NCBI GenBank assembly: GCA_002506605.1
Contig: DAXX01000046.1
Span: forward strand, 1-9,317
Origin: Thaumarchaeota archaeon UBA160
GTDB lineage: Archaea > Thermoproteota > Nitrososphaeria > Conexivisphaerales > UBA164
DNA length: 9,317 nt
Direction of reading: 5' to 3'
The position numbers were made by a program, and so were the translations under genes. How positions within the stretch are numbered: position 1 is the stretch's first letter; each line of letters starts with the position of its first letter. The notes under the pieces are model-generated. The model was not told the origin of the DNA. It saw only the letters and a list, made by a program, of their open reading frames with translations, and made no database searches. This document shows positions 1 through 6,237 of the stretch, one piece after another.

Positions 1-44
1 ATTAGTCTAAAGTTAACGGCACCTAAAAAATTATTAGAAATGCT

Positions 45-52
45 TTTAAATA
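45..52 (+). promoter_or_regulatory. TATA-like box of the padR-ABC exporter operon
   Basis: The octamer TTTAAATA is centred about 25 bases before the ATG at 74, the usual archaeal distance from TATA box to transcription start. This would make the message leaderless or nearly so. No Shine-Dalgarno motif precedes the ATG at 74 or the one at 86. Confidence 0.45.
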
Positions 53-75
53 TCGAAACCGATAACGTTTTCGAT
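52..75. promoter_or_regulatory. Inverted repeat over the padR promoter, candidate operator
   Basis: ATCGAAA at 52-58 is matched by its exact reverse complement TTTCGAT at 69-75, with ten bases between. The arm centres are 17 bases apart, a spacing a dimeric winged-helix regulator could bridge. The element touches the end of the TATA-like box and runs onto the presumed transcription and translation start, so a bound protein would block initiation. PadR-family repressors often control their own operon and the exporter beside them. The binding itself is inferred. Confidence 0.4.
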
Positions 76-493
76 GTGGAACTTTATGCTATATAAATAC
101 AAAATAAAGAAATTCGGAGGTTCTCGATGGCTCATACTTGCACTTCTGAACCAAGGAGAAAAAAGTGGTGCTGAAATAATGAAAGAAATAGAAAAAATTT
201 CATTCGGGTTCTGGCGTCCATCGCCTGGAACCATCTATCCAACGCTTTACAAACTCATAAAAGAAGGCTATATAGTGAGATTAGAAAACGGGAAATATAT
301 GCTTAGCGAAAAAGGTAAAGAAGAGATGAAAGGTTTTGAACCTTTGACCGCAGAAAGCTTTACTGTGGATCATGTTTTAGATTTACTAGAAGGTTATATT
401 TATTATTTAAAAGATGTAGACAAAAAAGAGATCGAAAAAAGAAAGGATAAGATAAAAGAGATAGCTAAAAGTTTGGAGGCGCTTGCTGAATGA
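74..493 (+). CDS. PadR-family transcriptional regulator
   Basis: This is a cytoplasmic, DNA-binding, probably dimeric repressor of the PadR family, 139 residues. The winged helix occupies about residues 15-82. It shows the family's opening (GGSRWLILALL), the GAEIMKEIEK helix, the highly typical recognition region FWRPSPGTIYPTLYKLIKEGYI (spanning 47-67) and a wing ending in YMLSEKGKE. Residues 100-139 form a charged helix that fits the C-terminal dimerisation helix; the length is normal for the family. The gene overlaps the next, an exporter ATPase, by four bases (ATGA). PadR genes are commonly paired with ABC-2 exporters and repress them until a drug or lipid-like ligand binds, so local control is likely. 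The ATG at 74 suits a leaderless start from the TATA-like box at 45-52. The ATG at 86 is an alternative that gives a more typical N-terminus. The ligand is unknown. Confidence 0.9.
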   Translation: MWNFMLYKYKIKKFGGSRWLILALLNQGEKSGAEIMKEIEKISFGFWRPSPGTIYPTLYKLIKEGYIVRLENGKYMLSEKGKEEMKGFEPLTAESFTVDHVLDLLEGYIYYLKDVDKKEIEKRKDKIKEIAKSLEALAE

Positions 494-1494
494 CCGAAGA
501 AATAATAAACGTTAATGGTCTTACAAAAATTTATTCAGGTGGTGTTCTCGCTGTAGATCACATAAGTTTTAAAGTTTACGAAGGCGAAATCTTTGCTCTT
601 TTAGGTCCTAATGGGGCTGGAAAAAGCACAACCATAGGCATGTTAAACACATCTCTTAAGCCTACAGAAGGCGAGGCTGTGATAGCTGGATACAGTGTCA
701 AAGATGAACCATCAAAAGTAAGGTCTATTATAGGTGTAGTGCCTCAGGAATTCTCCGCAGATGAAGATCTCACAGGATGGGAAAACATAACTCTTATAGG
801 TTATTTATATGGGCTTCCAAAAGAAGTTGTAAAACAGAGAGCTATAGAGTTGCTTCAGACAGTTGGTCTTTATAATGTTAAAGACAAAAAGGTTGAAACC
901 TATTCGGGAGGTATGAGAAGAAGACTAGAAATATCAATGGGGCTGATAAATAGGCCAAAAGTCCTCTTTTTAGATGAACCAACTTTAGGGCTTGACGTCC
1001 AGACGCGAGCTGCTATATGGGAGTACATTTTGAGGTTAAAGAAAGATTATAATATGACCATATTTTTGACCACTCACTATTTAGAAGAGGCTGATGCCTA
1101 TGGCGATAGGGTTGCAATAATAGATCATGGCAAAATATTAGTAATAGGTAAGCCTGATGAGCTAAAGAGAAGCGTAACATGGGATACTATATCTATAGAG
1201 ATTACAGGCTCTTACGATTCCGTTAAGCAGGTTTTGAGCACATTACCTCAGGTTAAAGAAGTTAACTTTATTGATGGACAAATAATGATAAAAGTTGTCG
1301 ACGGTCCAACGGCTATACCTGGGGTAGTGAGCGCAATCAATTCAGTTGGCCAAGAGGTTAAAAGGCTTTCTCTCAACAGACCTTCATTAGATGAAGTTTA
1401 TATGTATTACACTGGTAAAAGCATGAGAGATGAATCGATGTCAAAAGAAGAAGCATTTGCTTTAAGAAGGACATTAAGGAGGGCGAGATCATGA
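490..1494 (+). CDS. ABC-2 type exporter, ATP-binding subunit (DrrA-like)
   Basis: This is the ATPase of a heterodimeric ABC-2 exporter, acting on the inner face of the membrane with the permease encoded just downstream. All nucleotide-binding motifs are intact: Walker A GPNGAGKST at residues 39-47, Q-loop glutamine 86, signature YSGGMRRR at 138-145, Walker B VLFLDEPT at 158-165, D-loop GLD at 167-169 and switch His196. After about residue 225 comes the extra domain seen in DrrA/CcmA-type exporters (DUF4162-like), ending in the family hallmark RPSLDEVYMYYTGK at 297-310. A short basic tail follows. At 334 residues it is full length. It overlaps padR by four bases upstream and the permease by four downstream, so the three genes are translationally coupled. 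The cargo cannot be read from the sequence; hydrophobic drugs, lipids or small peptides are exported by relatives. Confidence 0.93.
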   Translation: MTEEIINVNGLTKIYSGGVLAVDHISFKVYEGEIFALLGPNGAGKSTTIGMLNTSLKPTEGEAVIAGYSVKDEPSKVRSIIGVVPQEFSADEDLTGWENITLIGYLYGLPKEVVKQRAIELLQTVGLYNVKDKKVETYSGGMRRRLEISMGLINRPKVLFLDEPTLGLDVQTRAAIWEYILRLKKDYNMTIFLTTHYLEEADAYGDRVAIIDHGKILVIGKPDELKRSVTWDTISIEITGSYDSVKQVLSTLPQVKEVNFIDGQIMIKVVDGPTAIPGVVSAINSVGQEVKRLSLNRPSLDEVYMYYTGKSMRDESMSKEEAFALRRTLRRARS

Positions 1495-2363
1495 GCTACA
1501 AAAGGCTATCCCCTTTGCATGGTTTATGGGCTCTCACAAACAGGGAGCTCAAAAAATGGTACAAAGAGCCAGTAATCCTTTTACTTAGTCTTGTGCAACC
1601 TATACTATGGATAGGAATTTTTGGAAAGGCAATGAACTTCGCAAATATGTTCCAGAGCGCCTCTCTTGAAATTCCAGGTCTTACAATACCAAAACAGATT
1701 ATAGATGAAATAGGCTCGCTTGTTCTAAAACAAACTTTCGGTACAACTGATTACTTTTCTTTTCTCGCTGTCGGAATGTTGAGCTTTATAGTGTTGTTTA
1801 CTTCCATGAGCAGTGGCATGACCATCGTATGGGATAGAAGGCTTGGATTTCTGGGAAAGCTTCTTACAACACCCGTTCCACGCGGCTCAATCATAGTATC
1901 AAAAGTAATAGCTTCTATAGTAAAATCTTTAGTTCAGGCAACTATTATATTGCTTATAGGTGTTCTATTAGGCCTGAGATTTTCATTTGGTATAATAGCG
2001 CCTGTAGCTTTCCTTTTGACTTATTTATCACTTTTCTTGTTATCTTTTGGCTTTTCATCTTTGTTTCTAATGCTAGCGCTCAGATCTACAAGATGGGAAA
2101 CCCAGATGGCTATAATGAACCTTCTAAACATGCCTTTGCTCTTTTCAAGCAACTCTTTTTACCCTATTTCTTCAATGCCATGGTGGTTAAAACCAGTAGC
2201 TCTAGCTAATCCTCTTACATATGCTAATGCGGTGTCAAGATGGGCTCTTCTTGGCATAACTCCTTCAGCGAGTTTGCTACTATCACTTACTTACCTTGTG
2301 ACATTTGCAGTTACCTTTACTGCACTTGGCATAACGCTTTCTTGGCGTTATCTATCTTTATAA
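1491..2363 (+). CDS. ABC-2 type exporter, permease subunit
   Basis: This is the membrane half of the exporter, 290 residues, with six predicted helices near residues 27-46, 89-110, 137-161, 166-196, 206-226 and 261-283. A long loop of about 40 residues lies between helices 1 and 2, as usual in ABC-2 permeases. Family features include the cytoplasmic segment WDRRLGFLGKLLTTPVPRG (114-132), which contacts the ATPase, and the late motif region SSNSFYPISSMPWWLKPVAL followed by NPLTYANAVSRWALLG (240-255). The start ATG overlaps the ATPase stop by four bases (ATGA). The gene stops seven bases from the end of the oppositely oriented CofE-like gene. It most likely forms a dimer with two DrrA-like ATPases; substrate unknown. 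Confidence 0.9.
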   Translation: MSYKRLSPLHGLWALTNRELKKWYKEPVILLLSLVQPILWIGIFGKAMNFANMFQSASLEIPGLTIPKQIIDEIGSLVLKQTFGTTDYFSFLAVGMLSFIVLFTSMSSGMTIVWDRRLGFLGKLLTTPVPRGSIIVSKVIASIVKSLVQATIILLIGVLLGLRFSFGIIAPVAFLLTYLSLFLLSFGFSSLFLMLALRSTRWETQMAIMNLLNMPLLFSSNSFYPISSMPWWLKPVALANPLTYANAVSRWALLGITPSASLLLSLTYLVTFAVTFTALGITLSWRYLSL

Positions 2364-2370
2364 AAATAAT

Positions 2371-3171
2371 TTATGCTTTCCTTTTAGGATAGAATTTTCC
2401 TTCTAAATAATTTTTTATAGCAGCAAAGTATATGTCTTCTTCGTAATTAACCGAAACGTCCACATCAATGTCTTTGTTAATGACATATTTAGAAAGTCCC
2501 CTTAGCAGAACTAACGGCCTGCTTTCGTTAGATTCACCCATTATTGGTTGAGCCATAGTAGCTATCTGATCCGCTATAGCTCTCTTTGTTACCTTTAATT
2601 TCTTTCCAAAAAGATCTTCAGAACCTCTTTCATCAACAATCGGCAAAATCCCACTGTAGCCAATAGCTATACCGGTAGTTCCCTTTCTTGTTGGAAATAT
2701 TCTGCTATCAGTAATAACAACTCCAACTTTTACATCATATCTGTATAAAACAAAAAGTCTGAGCTTCCTAGCTGATACATTTGGATTTTCTGGGTAAAGG
2801 ACAACATACCCTTCTTTTATATTAGATTTATCAATACCTGCGTTTGGTTGAAGTATACCGTTTATGCTTGCCATAAATATGCCTGCAAAGCTTGGTATGA
2901 CAACCTCGCTTTCCCTAAGCACGAGCTCAGCTATCCTTGGATCTCCTCCATTAGTTTTTGCCAACTCATATGCTTCTTCGGTAGGGACTACATTCTCAAG
3001 CTTGTAATATCTTCCTTCCGATATCGCTACGTACTTACCAGATACTATAATTATATCTCCATCTTTTGGCAAAACTTTTATCTTTTTAAAGAAACTTTCT
3101 AGCCTGTTATATATGTTAAATTTACGGCTTTCTCTTTTCATTTTACTAGAAATAAGCTCAACTTTTATCAC
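2371..3171 (-). CDS. cofE: CofE-family ligase (coenzyme F420-0:L-glutamate ligase-like)
   Basis: CofE adds glutamate to F420-0 using GTP and divalent metal, in the cytoplasm. This 266-residue protein has the family's landmarks in order: GDIIIVSGKYVAISEGR (38-54), the VPTEEAYELA helix, DPRIAELVLRES (77-88), the metal-binding region NAGIDKSNI with Asp114, SARKLRLF, VVITDS with Asp155, then GTTGIAIGYSGI, DERGSEDLFGKKL and MGESNESRPLVLLRG. The stretch after Asp155 reads SRIFPTRKG, where the F420 enzymes I remember have a TxGRPxRxG pattern, so the acceptor could differ. No other F420 gene is in the window. The frame's first usable start is a GTG at 3171, with a TATA-like box 26 bases upstream; Met11 is the alternative. 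The gene converges on the exporter permease and diverges from the thioredoxin gene. Family is confident; F420 specificity is inferred. Confidence 0.85.
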   Translation of the reverse strand: MIKVELISSKMKRESRKFNIYNRLESFFKKIKVLPKDGDIIIVSGKYVAISEGRYYKLENVVPTEEAYELAKTNGGDPRIAELVLRESEVVIPSFAGIFMASINGILQPNAGIDKSNIKEGYVVLYPENPNVSARKLRLFVLYRYDVKVGVVITDSRIFPTRKGTTGIAIGYSGILPIVDERGSEDLFGKKLKVTKRAIADQIATMAQPIMGESNESRPLVLLRGLSKYVINKDIDVDVSVNYEEDIYFAAIKNYLEGKFYPKRKA

Positions 3172-3193
3172 ATGTTAATCGAAGAATGTTTAG

Positions 3194-3201
3194 CTTAAAA
3201 G
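3194..3201 (-). promoter_or_regulatory. TATA-like box of the CofE-like gene
   Basis: On the minus strand CTTTTAAG is centred about 26 bases before the GTG at 3171, which supports a leaderless transcript starting at or near that GTG. The box sits inside the small palindrome AAAAGGCTTTT (3197-3207), which could be an overlapping control site or chance in AT-rich DNA. Confidence 0.4.
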
Positions 3202-3287
3202 GCTTTTGAAGTTAAAAAACAGCAAGTTTATATCAAGCAATTCTTAAAAAACTAAAAACGCTTAAGCTGTCATTTTTAATTTGTTTT

Positions 3288-3322
3288 TTACAAATTTAGC
3301 TCTAATCACCAAACATTTGTAA
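3288..3322. promoter_or_regulatory. Inverted repeat between cofE-like and thioredoxin genes
   Basis: TTACAAAT at 3288-3295 is matched by its exact reverse complement ATTTGTAA at 3315-3322, with 19 bases between. It lies in the 219-base divergent intergenic region, about 40 bases upstream of the thioredoxin TATA-like box. It could bind a dimeric regulator of the redox operon or of both divergent genes. An 8-bp AT-rich match can also occur by chance. Confidence 0.25.
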
Positions 3323-3360
3323 GATTTATTAAAGCTATATTTTAAAAATGTTTTAGAAAT

Positions 3361-3368
3361 ATTTAAAA
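3361..3368 (+). promoter_or_regulatory. TATA-like box of the thioredoxin-PDO operon
   Basis: ATTTAAAA is centred about 26 bases before the ATG at 3391 and only 14 before the ATG at 3379. It therefore favours the ATG at 3391 as the start of a leaderless message. Confidence 0.45.
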
Positions 3369-3390
3369 AAATCTACTAATGTGTATTTTT

Positions 3391-3798
3391 ATGACTTCAG
3401 TTGACGATGAAGAACTTATAAAACAGAAATTATTGAAAAAGCTAATGTCGCAAATGTCTAGTATTCAATCTTATGATGAGCCTGTCACGTTAACTGATGA
3501 TACATTTGATGACTTTATATCAAAAAATGAGAACGTAGTTGTCGACTGTTGGGCTGAATGGTGCTATCCATGTAGGGTTGTATCGCCAATTGTAGACGAG
3601 CTCGCAAAAAAGTACAGGGGCAAAATAGCTTTTGCCAAACTTAACGTTGACGAGAACCAACTAACAGCTATGCAGTACGGCATTATGAGTATACCAACTC
3701 TTTTGATCTTTAAGAACGGGCAACTTGTAGACCAGATAGTCGGAGCGCTCCCAAAAAAGTTGATAGAAGTTAATATATTACGGGCTCTAGGTGTATGA
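3391..3798 (+). CDS. Thioredoxin-family protein with WCYPC active site
   Basis: This is a soluble dithiol/disulfide oxidoreductase of 135 residues. The thioredoxin fold runs from about residue 30 to the end: VVVDCWAEWCYPC with the redox pair Cys58 and Cys61, VDELAKKY, the central strand AKLNVDEN, the cis-proline loop SIPT (Pro102) and LLIFKNGQLVDQIVGALPK. The residue after the first active-site cysteine is tyrosine, where ordinary thioredoxins have glycine (WCGPC); this should shift redox potential or partner choice. A charged 30-residue N-terminal extension, with no signal peptide, precedes the fold and is absent from minimal thioredoxins. An ATG at 3379 would add four residues, but the TATA spacing favours 3391. 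Its stop overlaps the PDO start by four bases, so the two are coupled. No thioredoxin reductase is nearby. Confidence 0.88.
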   Translation: MTSVDDEELIKQKLLKKLMSQMSSIQSYDEPVTLTDDTFDDFISKNENVVVDCWAEWCYPCRVVSPIVDELAKKYRGKIAFAKLNVDENQLTAMQYGIMSIPTLLIFKNGQLVDQIVGALPKKLIEVNILRALGV

Positions 3799-4493
3799 GT
3801 ATGAGCCTAATATCAGAAGACGATCAGGCAGTATTGAAAGAGGTTTTTTCAAAGAGGCTTCAAAACCACGTAACTCTTGCAGTTTTTACAAAGAAAGAAA
3901 ACTGTGAATACTGCAATGAGCTAGTTGAACTTGCAAAAGAAGTAACATCGTTAGATCAAAGATTAAGCTATGAAATATATGATTTTGATGAAAATCAAGA
4001 AAAAGCAAAAGAATACAATGTTGAAATGGCTCCTGCTATAGGTTTTTCAAATGGCACAAGGTACAATTTTCACTTTTACGGCATACCTGCAGGATATGAG
4101 TTTAATGCCTTCATAGATGATATAATAGATGTGAGCAGGAATTCAACAAGGCTTGCGCCCAGCACCATAAACAAGCTTAAAACTGTTGATAGAGATGTAA
4201 AAATACAAGTATTTGTGACACCTTCATGTCCTTATTGTCCGAGAGCTGTAAGGATTGCTCATCAATTTTCAATGGTTAATCCAAGGATAAAGGCAGATAT
4301 GGTTGAAGCGCTCGAGTTTGAAGAGCTTGCTAACGAATATGGAGTTATGTCAGTTCCTCATATAGTAATAAACGGGTCATATGTTTTTATAGGGGCAGTA
4401 CCAGAAGCTCAATTCTTAAATTACCTATTTGATGCGCTAGAAGGAAAAGAGACGCAAGGTCCAGTAGAAGGCGGAGAAGTTTCAGGTCTTTAA
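3795..4493 (+). CDS. pdo: Protein disulfide oxidoreductase (PDO, glutaredoxin-like, two thioredoxin folds)
   Basis: This is a cytoplasmic enzyme that forms, reduces or reshuffles disulfide bonds in proteins. It is characteristic of thermophilic archaea, where intracellular disulfides stabilise proteins. The 232 residues make two tandem thioredoxin folds. The N-terminal unit has CEYC (Cys37, Cys40) and cis-proline Pro80 in MAPA. The C-terminal unit has CPYC (Cys145, Cys148) and cis-proline Pro188 in SVPH. Both sites look intact, and the length is close to that of the Pyrococcus protein. The last 15 or so residues are Gly/Glu-rich and probably disordered. The ATG at 3795 overlaps the thioredoxin stop (ATGA); Met3 at 3801 is an alternative. 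The pairing suggests the thioredoxin exchanges electrons with the PDO or shares its targets. Its stop abuts the mobA stop from the opposite strand. Confidence 0.92.
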   Translation: MSMSLISEDDQAVLKEVFSKRLQNHVTLAVFTKKENCEYCNELVELAKEVTSLDQRLSYEIYDFDENQEKAKEYNVEMAPAIGFSNGTRYNFHFYGIPAGYEFNAFIDDIIDVSRNSTRLAPSTINKLKTVDRDVKIQVFVTPSCPYCPRAVRIAHQFSMVNPRIKADMVEALEFEELANEYGVMSVPHIVINGSYVFIGAVPEAQFLNYLFDALEGKETQGPVEGGEVSGL

Positions 4494-5080
4494 GTTAATT
4501 TTTCCAAATCTTTTAAAGAATCAATATCGATAAGAGAATTTTTATCAATTTGTTCGGCAGATACAAAGTATACACTGCCAACATAAATCAAAATTCTTTT
4601 AACTTCATAATCCTTTACGTTTATCATTTTTTTGCACGCTTTTAGTAAAGAGTGTTTTTTATATCCAGCATGTATGACTTCTACACTTCCATCTGGCCAA
4701 AGCGGGACTGCAGCGTCAGATGCTATTGTGTTCAAGTAAGAGTTAATCAAGATAAAAAAGTTTGGAGATACGAGAGGAGAGTCTCCAGAAATAATCAGTA
4801 TGTTTTGATTTTTTGCAACTTCAGCTCCGCTACAGATGCCAGCAAGTGGAGTAAAGTCTTTAATTTTATCTTTTACTATTTTAATATTAAACCTCTGGGC
4901 AATTTCTACGTAGCTATCTTTAATTTCCTTTACAGCCATGATTATGTCATCTGAGCCGCTTTTAATAGCAGCATCTGCAACCCATTCAACCAAGCTTTTA
5001 TCTTTATATTTATAAATAAGCTTATCGCTTCCGAACCTGCTAGATTTTCCTCCGGCCAAAATAATGATAGAAAAACACAT
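4490..5080 (-). CDS. mobA: MobA-like molybdenum cofactor guanylyltransferase
   Basis: MobA transfers GMP from GTP to molybdopterin to make the bis-MGD type cofactor of many Mo/W enzymes, in the cytoplasm. The 196-residue protein starts directly with the nucleotide-binding loop ILAGGKSSRFGSDK (7-20), followed by TPLAGICSG (78-85, guanine-side loop), LIISGDSPLVSP (95-106) with the metal-binding Asp100, and VPLWPDGSVEVIHAGY (125-140), a typical archaeal MobA segment. The C-terminus IDIDSLKDLEKL matches the family's end (usually N-x-N-TPEDL). GDSP replaces the common GDMP, a mild change. Related nucleotidyltransferases (MocA-type, CofC) share the first loop, but the later motifs favour MobA. It is convergent with the PDO gene, the two stop codons sharing the bases TTAA at 4490-4493, and divergent from fen1. 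No molybdoenzyme lies in the window. Confidence 0.85.
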   Translation of the reverse strand: MCFSIIILAGGKSSRFGSDKLIYKYKDKSLVEWVADAAIKSGSDDIIMAVKEIKDSYVEIAQRFNIKIVKDKIKDFTPLAGICSGAEVAKNQNILIISGDSPLVSPNFFILINSYLNTIASDAAVPLWPDGSVEVIHAGYKKHSLLKACKKMINVKDYEVKRILIYVGSVYFVSAEQIDKNSLIDIDSLKDLEKLT

Positions 5081-5100
5081 ATAGCTTACATTAAGCGTTG

Positions 5101-5110
5101 AAAATAAAAA
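5101..5110 (-). promoter_or_regulatory. Possible TATA-like box of mobA
   Basis: On the minus strand TTTTTATTTT is centred about 25 bases before the ATG at 5080. The position fits a leaderless start, but the sequence is a poor TATA match in a generally AT-rich region. Confidence 0.25.
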
Positions 5111-5166
5111 CGTTTAACTTTTATTTTTTCAAAACCTGTTTATAATATTATATATGTTATATTAAA

Positions 5167-5175
5167 CTTTAAAAG
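5167..5175 (+). promoter_or_regulatory. Possible TATA-like box of fen1-pcm
   Basis: CTTTAAAAG is centred about 35 bases before the fen1 ATG at 5206, which would give a leader of around ten bases. GATAAATC at 5175-5182 sits nearer the leaderless distance but is a weaker match. No Shine-Dalgarno motif is present before the ATG. Confidence 0.3.
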
Positions 5176-5205
5176 ATAAATCTTAGATATTTTCTAATAA
5201 AAAAT

Positions 5206-6237
5206 ATGGGAGTAGATTTATCACCATTAATAGAGGACAATTTAAAGCAAGAAATTCAGTTAGATAACTTGAACGGCAAAAAGCTTTCTATAGATGCCTA
5301 TAATGCGCTTTATCAGTTCCTTACGACTATAAGGGGAGAAGACGGTTCTCCTTTAATGGATTCGCAAGGAAGGATCACGAGCCATCTTAGTGGTCTTTTT
5401 TACAGAACTGTAAATTTTATAGAAAAAGGCCTGAAAGTTGTTTATGTTTTTGATGGCAAGTCGCCAGAACTCAAGGCAAAAGAAATAGAAGAGAGAAGAA
5501 AAGTAAGGGAAGAAGCTCTCAAGATGTATGAAGAAGCAAAAGCACAAGGAAATGAAGAACTCATGAAAAAATATGCAACTAGGGCAGCGTTTCTTAAAAG
5601 CTATATGGTAGATGACTCTAAAAAGCTTCTTGAGCTTATGGGAGTACCCTGGGTTGACGCGCCATCAGAGGGTGAAGCGCAAGCGGCTTATATGGCTTTA
5701 CGCGGAGTTACATGGGGTTCTGTATCTCAGGATTATGATTCTTTACTTTTTGGATCTCCTCGGCTTGTAAGAAATCTCACTGTATCCGGTAAAAGGAAGC
5801 TTCCAAATAAGGACATTTATGTTGAAATATCTCCGGAAATAATTGAAACTGAAAAAATACTTAAGTTTTATGGAATAACTAGAGAGCAGCTTGTTGACAT
5901 AGGTATACTTGTTGGTACGGACTTTAACATGGGCATAAAAGGCATAGGACCTAAAACCGCCTTAAAGCTGGTAAAAAAATATGGTAAAATAGAAAACATT
6001 AAAGAAATAGATAATCTTGAGGAGTTTCTTCCCCAGGAAGTTCTATCAGAGGTCAGGAAGATCTTCCTTGAACCTCAAGTAAAAGATGTAGAACAGCTTG
6101 AGTGGAAGCAACCTGATGAAGAGGGCGTGATAAAATTTTTGTGCGATGAACGGAACTTTTCGATAGATAGAGTGAAAAATGCTCTTAACCGAATAAAAAA
6201 GAGGCCGGCAGCTAGTTCCCTTGATCAGTGGTTTTAG
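5206..6237 (+). CDS. fen: Flap endonuclease 1 (FEN-1)
   Basis: FEN-1 cuts 5' flaps during Okazaki fragment maturation and long-patch base excision repair, working with PCNA and DNA ligase. The 343-residue protein begins MGVD, the conserved N-terminus whose glycine enters the active site after Met removal. The metal-binding acids are present: Asp30 (LSIDAYNALYQF), Asp83 (YVFDG), Glu155 and Glu157 (PSEGEAQAA), Asp176 and Asp178 (SQDYDSLLFG), Asp231 and Asp239 (VDIGILVGTDF). The basic helical arch spans about 90-130. The K+/DNA-binding helix-turn-helix is GIKGIGPKTALKLVKKYG (243-260). The protein ends in SSLDQWF, a PCNA-interacting (PIP) motif. The sequence most resembles crenarchaeal-type FEN-1. 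The last 17 bases overlap the start of the pcm frame, suggesting co-transcription. Confidence 0.96.
   Translation: MGVDLSPLIEDNLKQEIQLDNLNGKKLSIDAYNALYQFLTTIRGEDGSPLMDSQGRITSHLSGLFYRTVNFIEKGLKVVYVFDGKSPELKAKEIEERRKVREEALKMYEEAKAQGNEELMKKYATRAAFLKSYMVDDSKKLLELMGVPWVDAPSEGEAQAAYMALRGVTWGSVSQDYDSLLFGSPRLVRNLTVSGKRKLPNKDIYVEISPEIIETEKILKFYGITREQLVDIGILVGTDFNMGIKGIGPKTALKLVKKYGKIENIKEIDNLEEFLPQEVLSEVRKIFLEPQVKDVEQLEWKQPDEEGVIKFLCDERNFSIDRVKNALNRIKKRPAASSLDQWF

Larger units (their letters stand above)
1..96 (+). other. Possible 3' end of an upstream gene (open frame 1, weak)
   Basis: Frame 1 is open from the first base to a TAA at 94-96, giving 31 codons that read like protein (it includes the stretch KKLLEMLLNIETDNVFDVEL). 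If real, it is the tail of a gene that begins before the window and overlaps the start of the PadR gene by up to 22 bases. An open stretch this short arises fairly often by chance in AT-rich DNA, and a TATA-like box and an inverted repeat lie inside it, which argues for a promoter instead. No family is recognised. Confidence 0.25.

Noticed and set aside
107..121. Purine-rich AATTCGGAGG before ATG at 127, resembling a Shine-Dalgarno and start
   Set aside because: The ATG at 127 is out of frame with PadR, and the GGAGG encodes the conserved FGG of the protein.
46..234. Minus-strand open frame opposite the padR start
   Set aside because: It is antisense to the well-conserved PadR winged-helix sequence and has no recognisable motif; a shadow of the real gene.
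2848..3102. Plus-strand open frame inside the CofE-like gene
   Set aside because: It lies wholly opposite conserved CofE motifs and its translation is cysteine- and aromatic-rich without family features.
4652..4954. Plus-strand open frame inside mobA
   Set aside because: Antisense to the conserved MobA loops, with a low-quality composition; treated as a shadow.
5353..5547. Minus-strand open frame inside fen1
   Set aside because: Antisense to the FEN-1 helical arch region, whose Glu/Lys-rich codons produce Phe/Ser-rich antisense reading.
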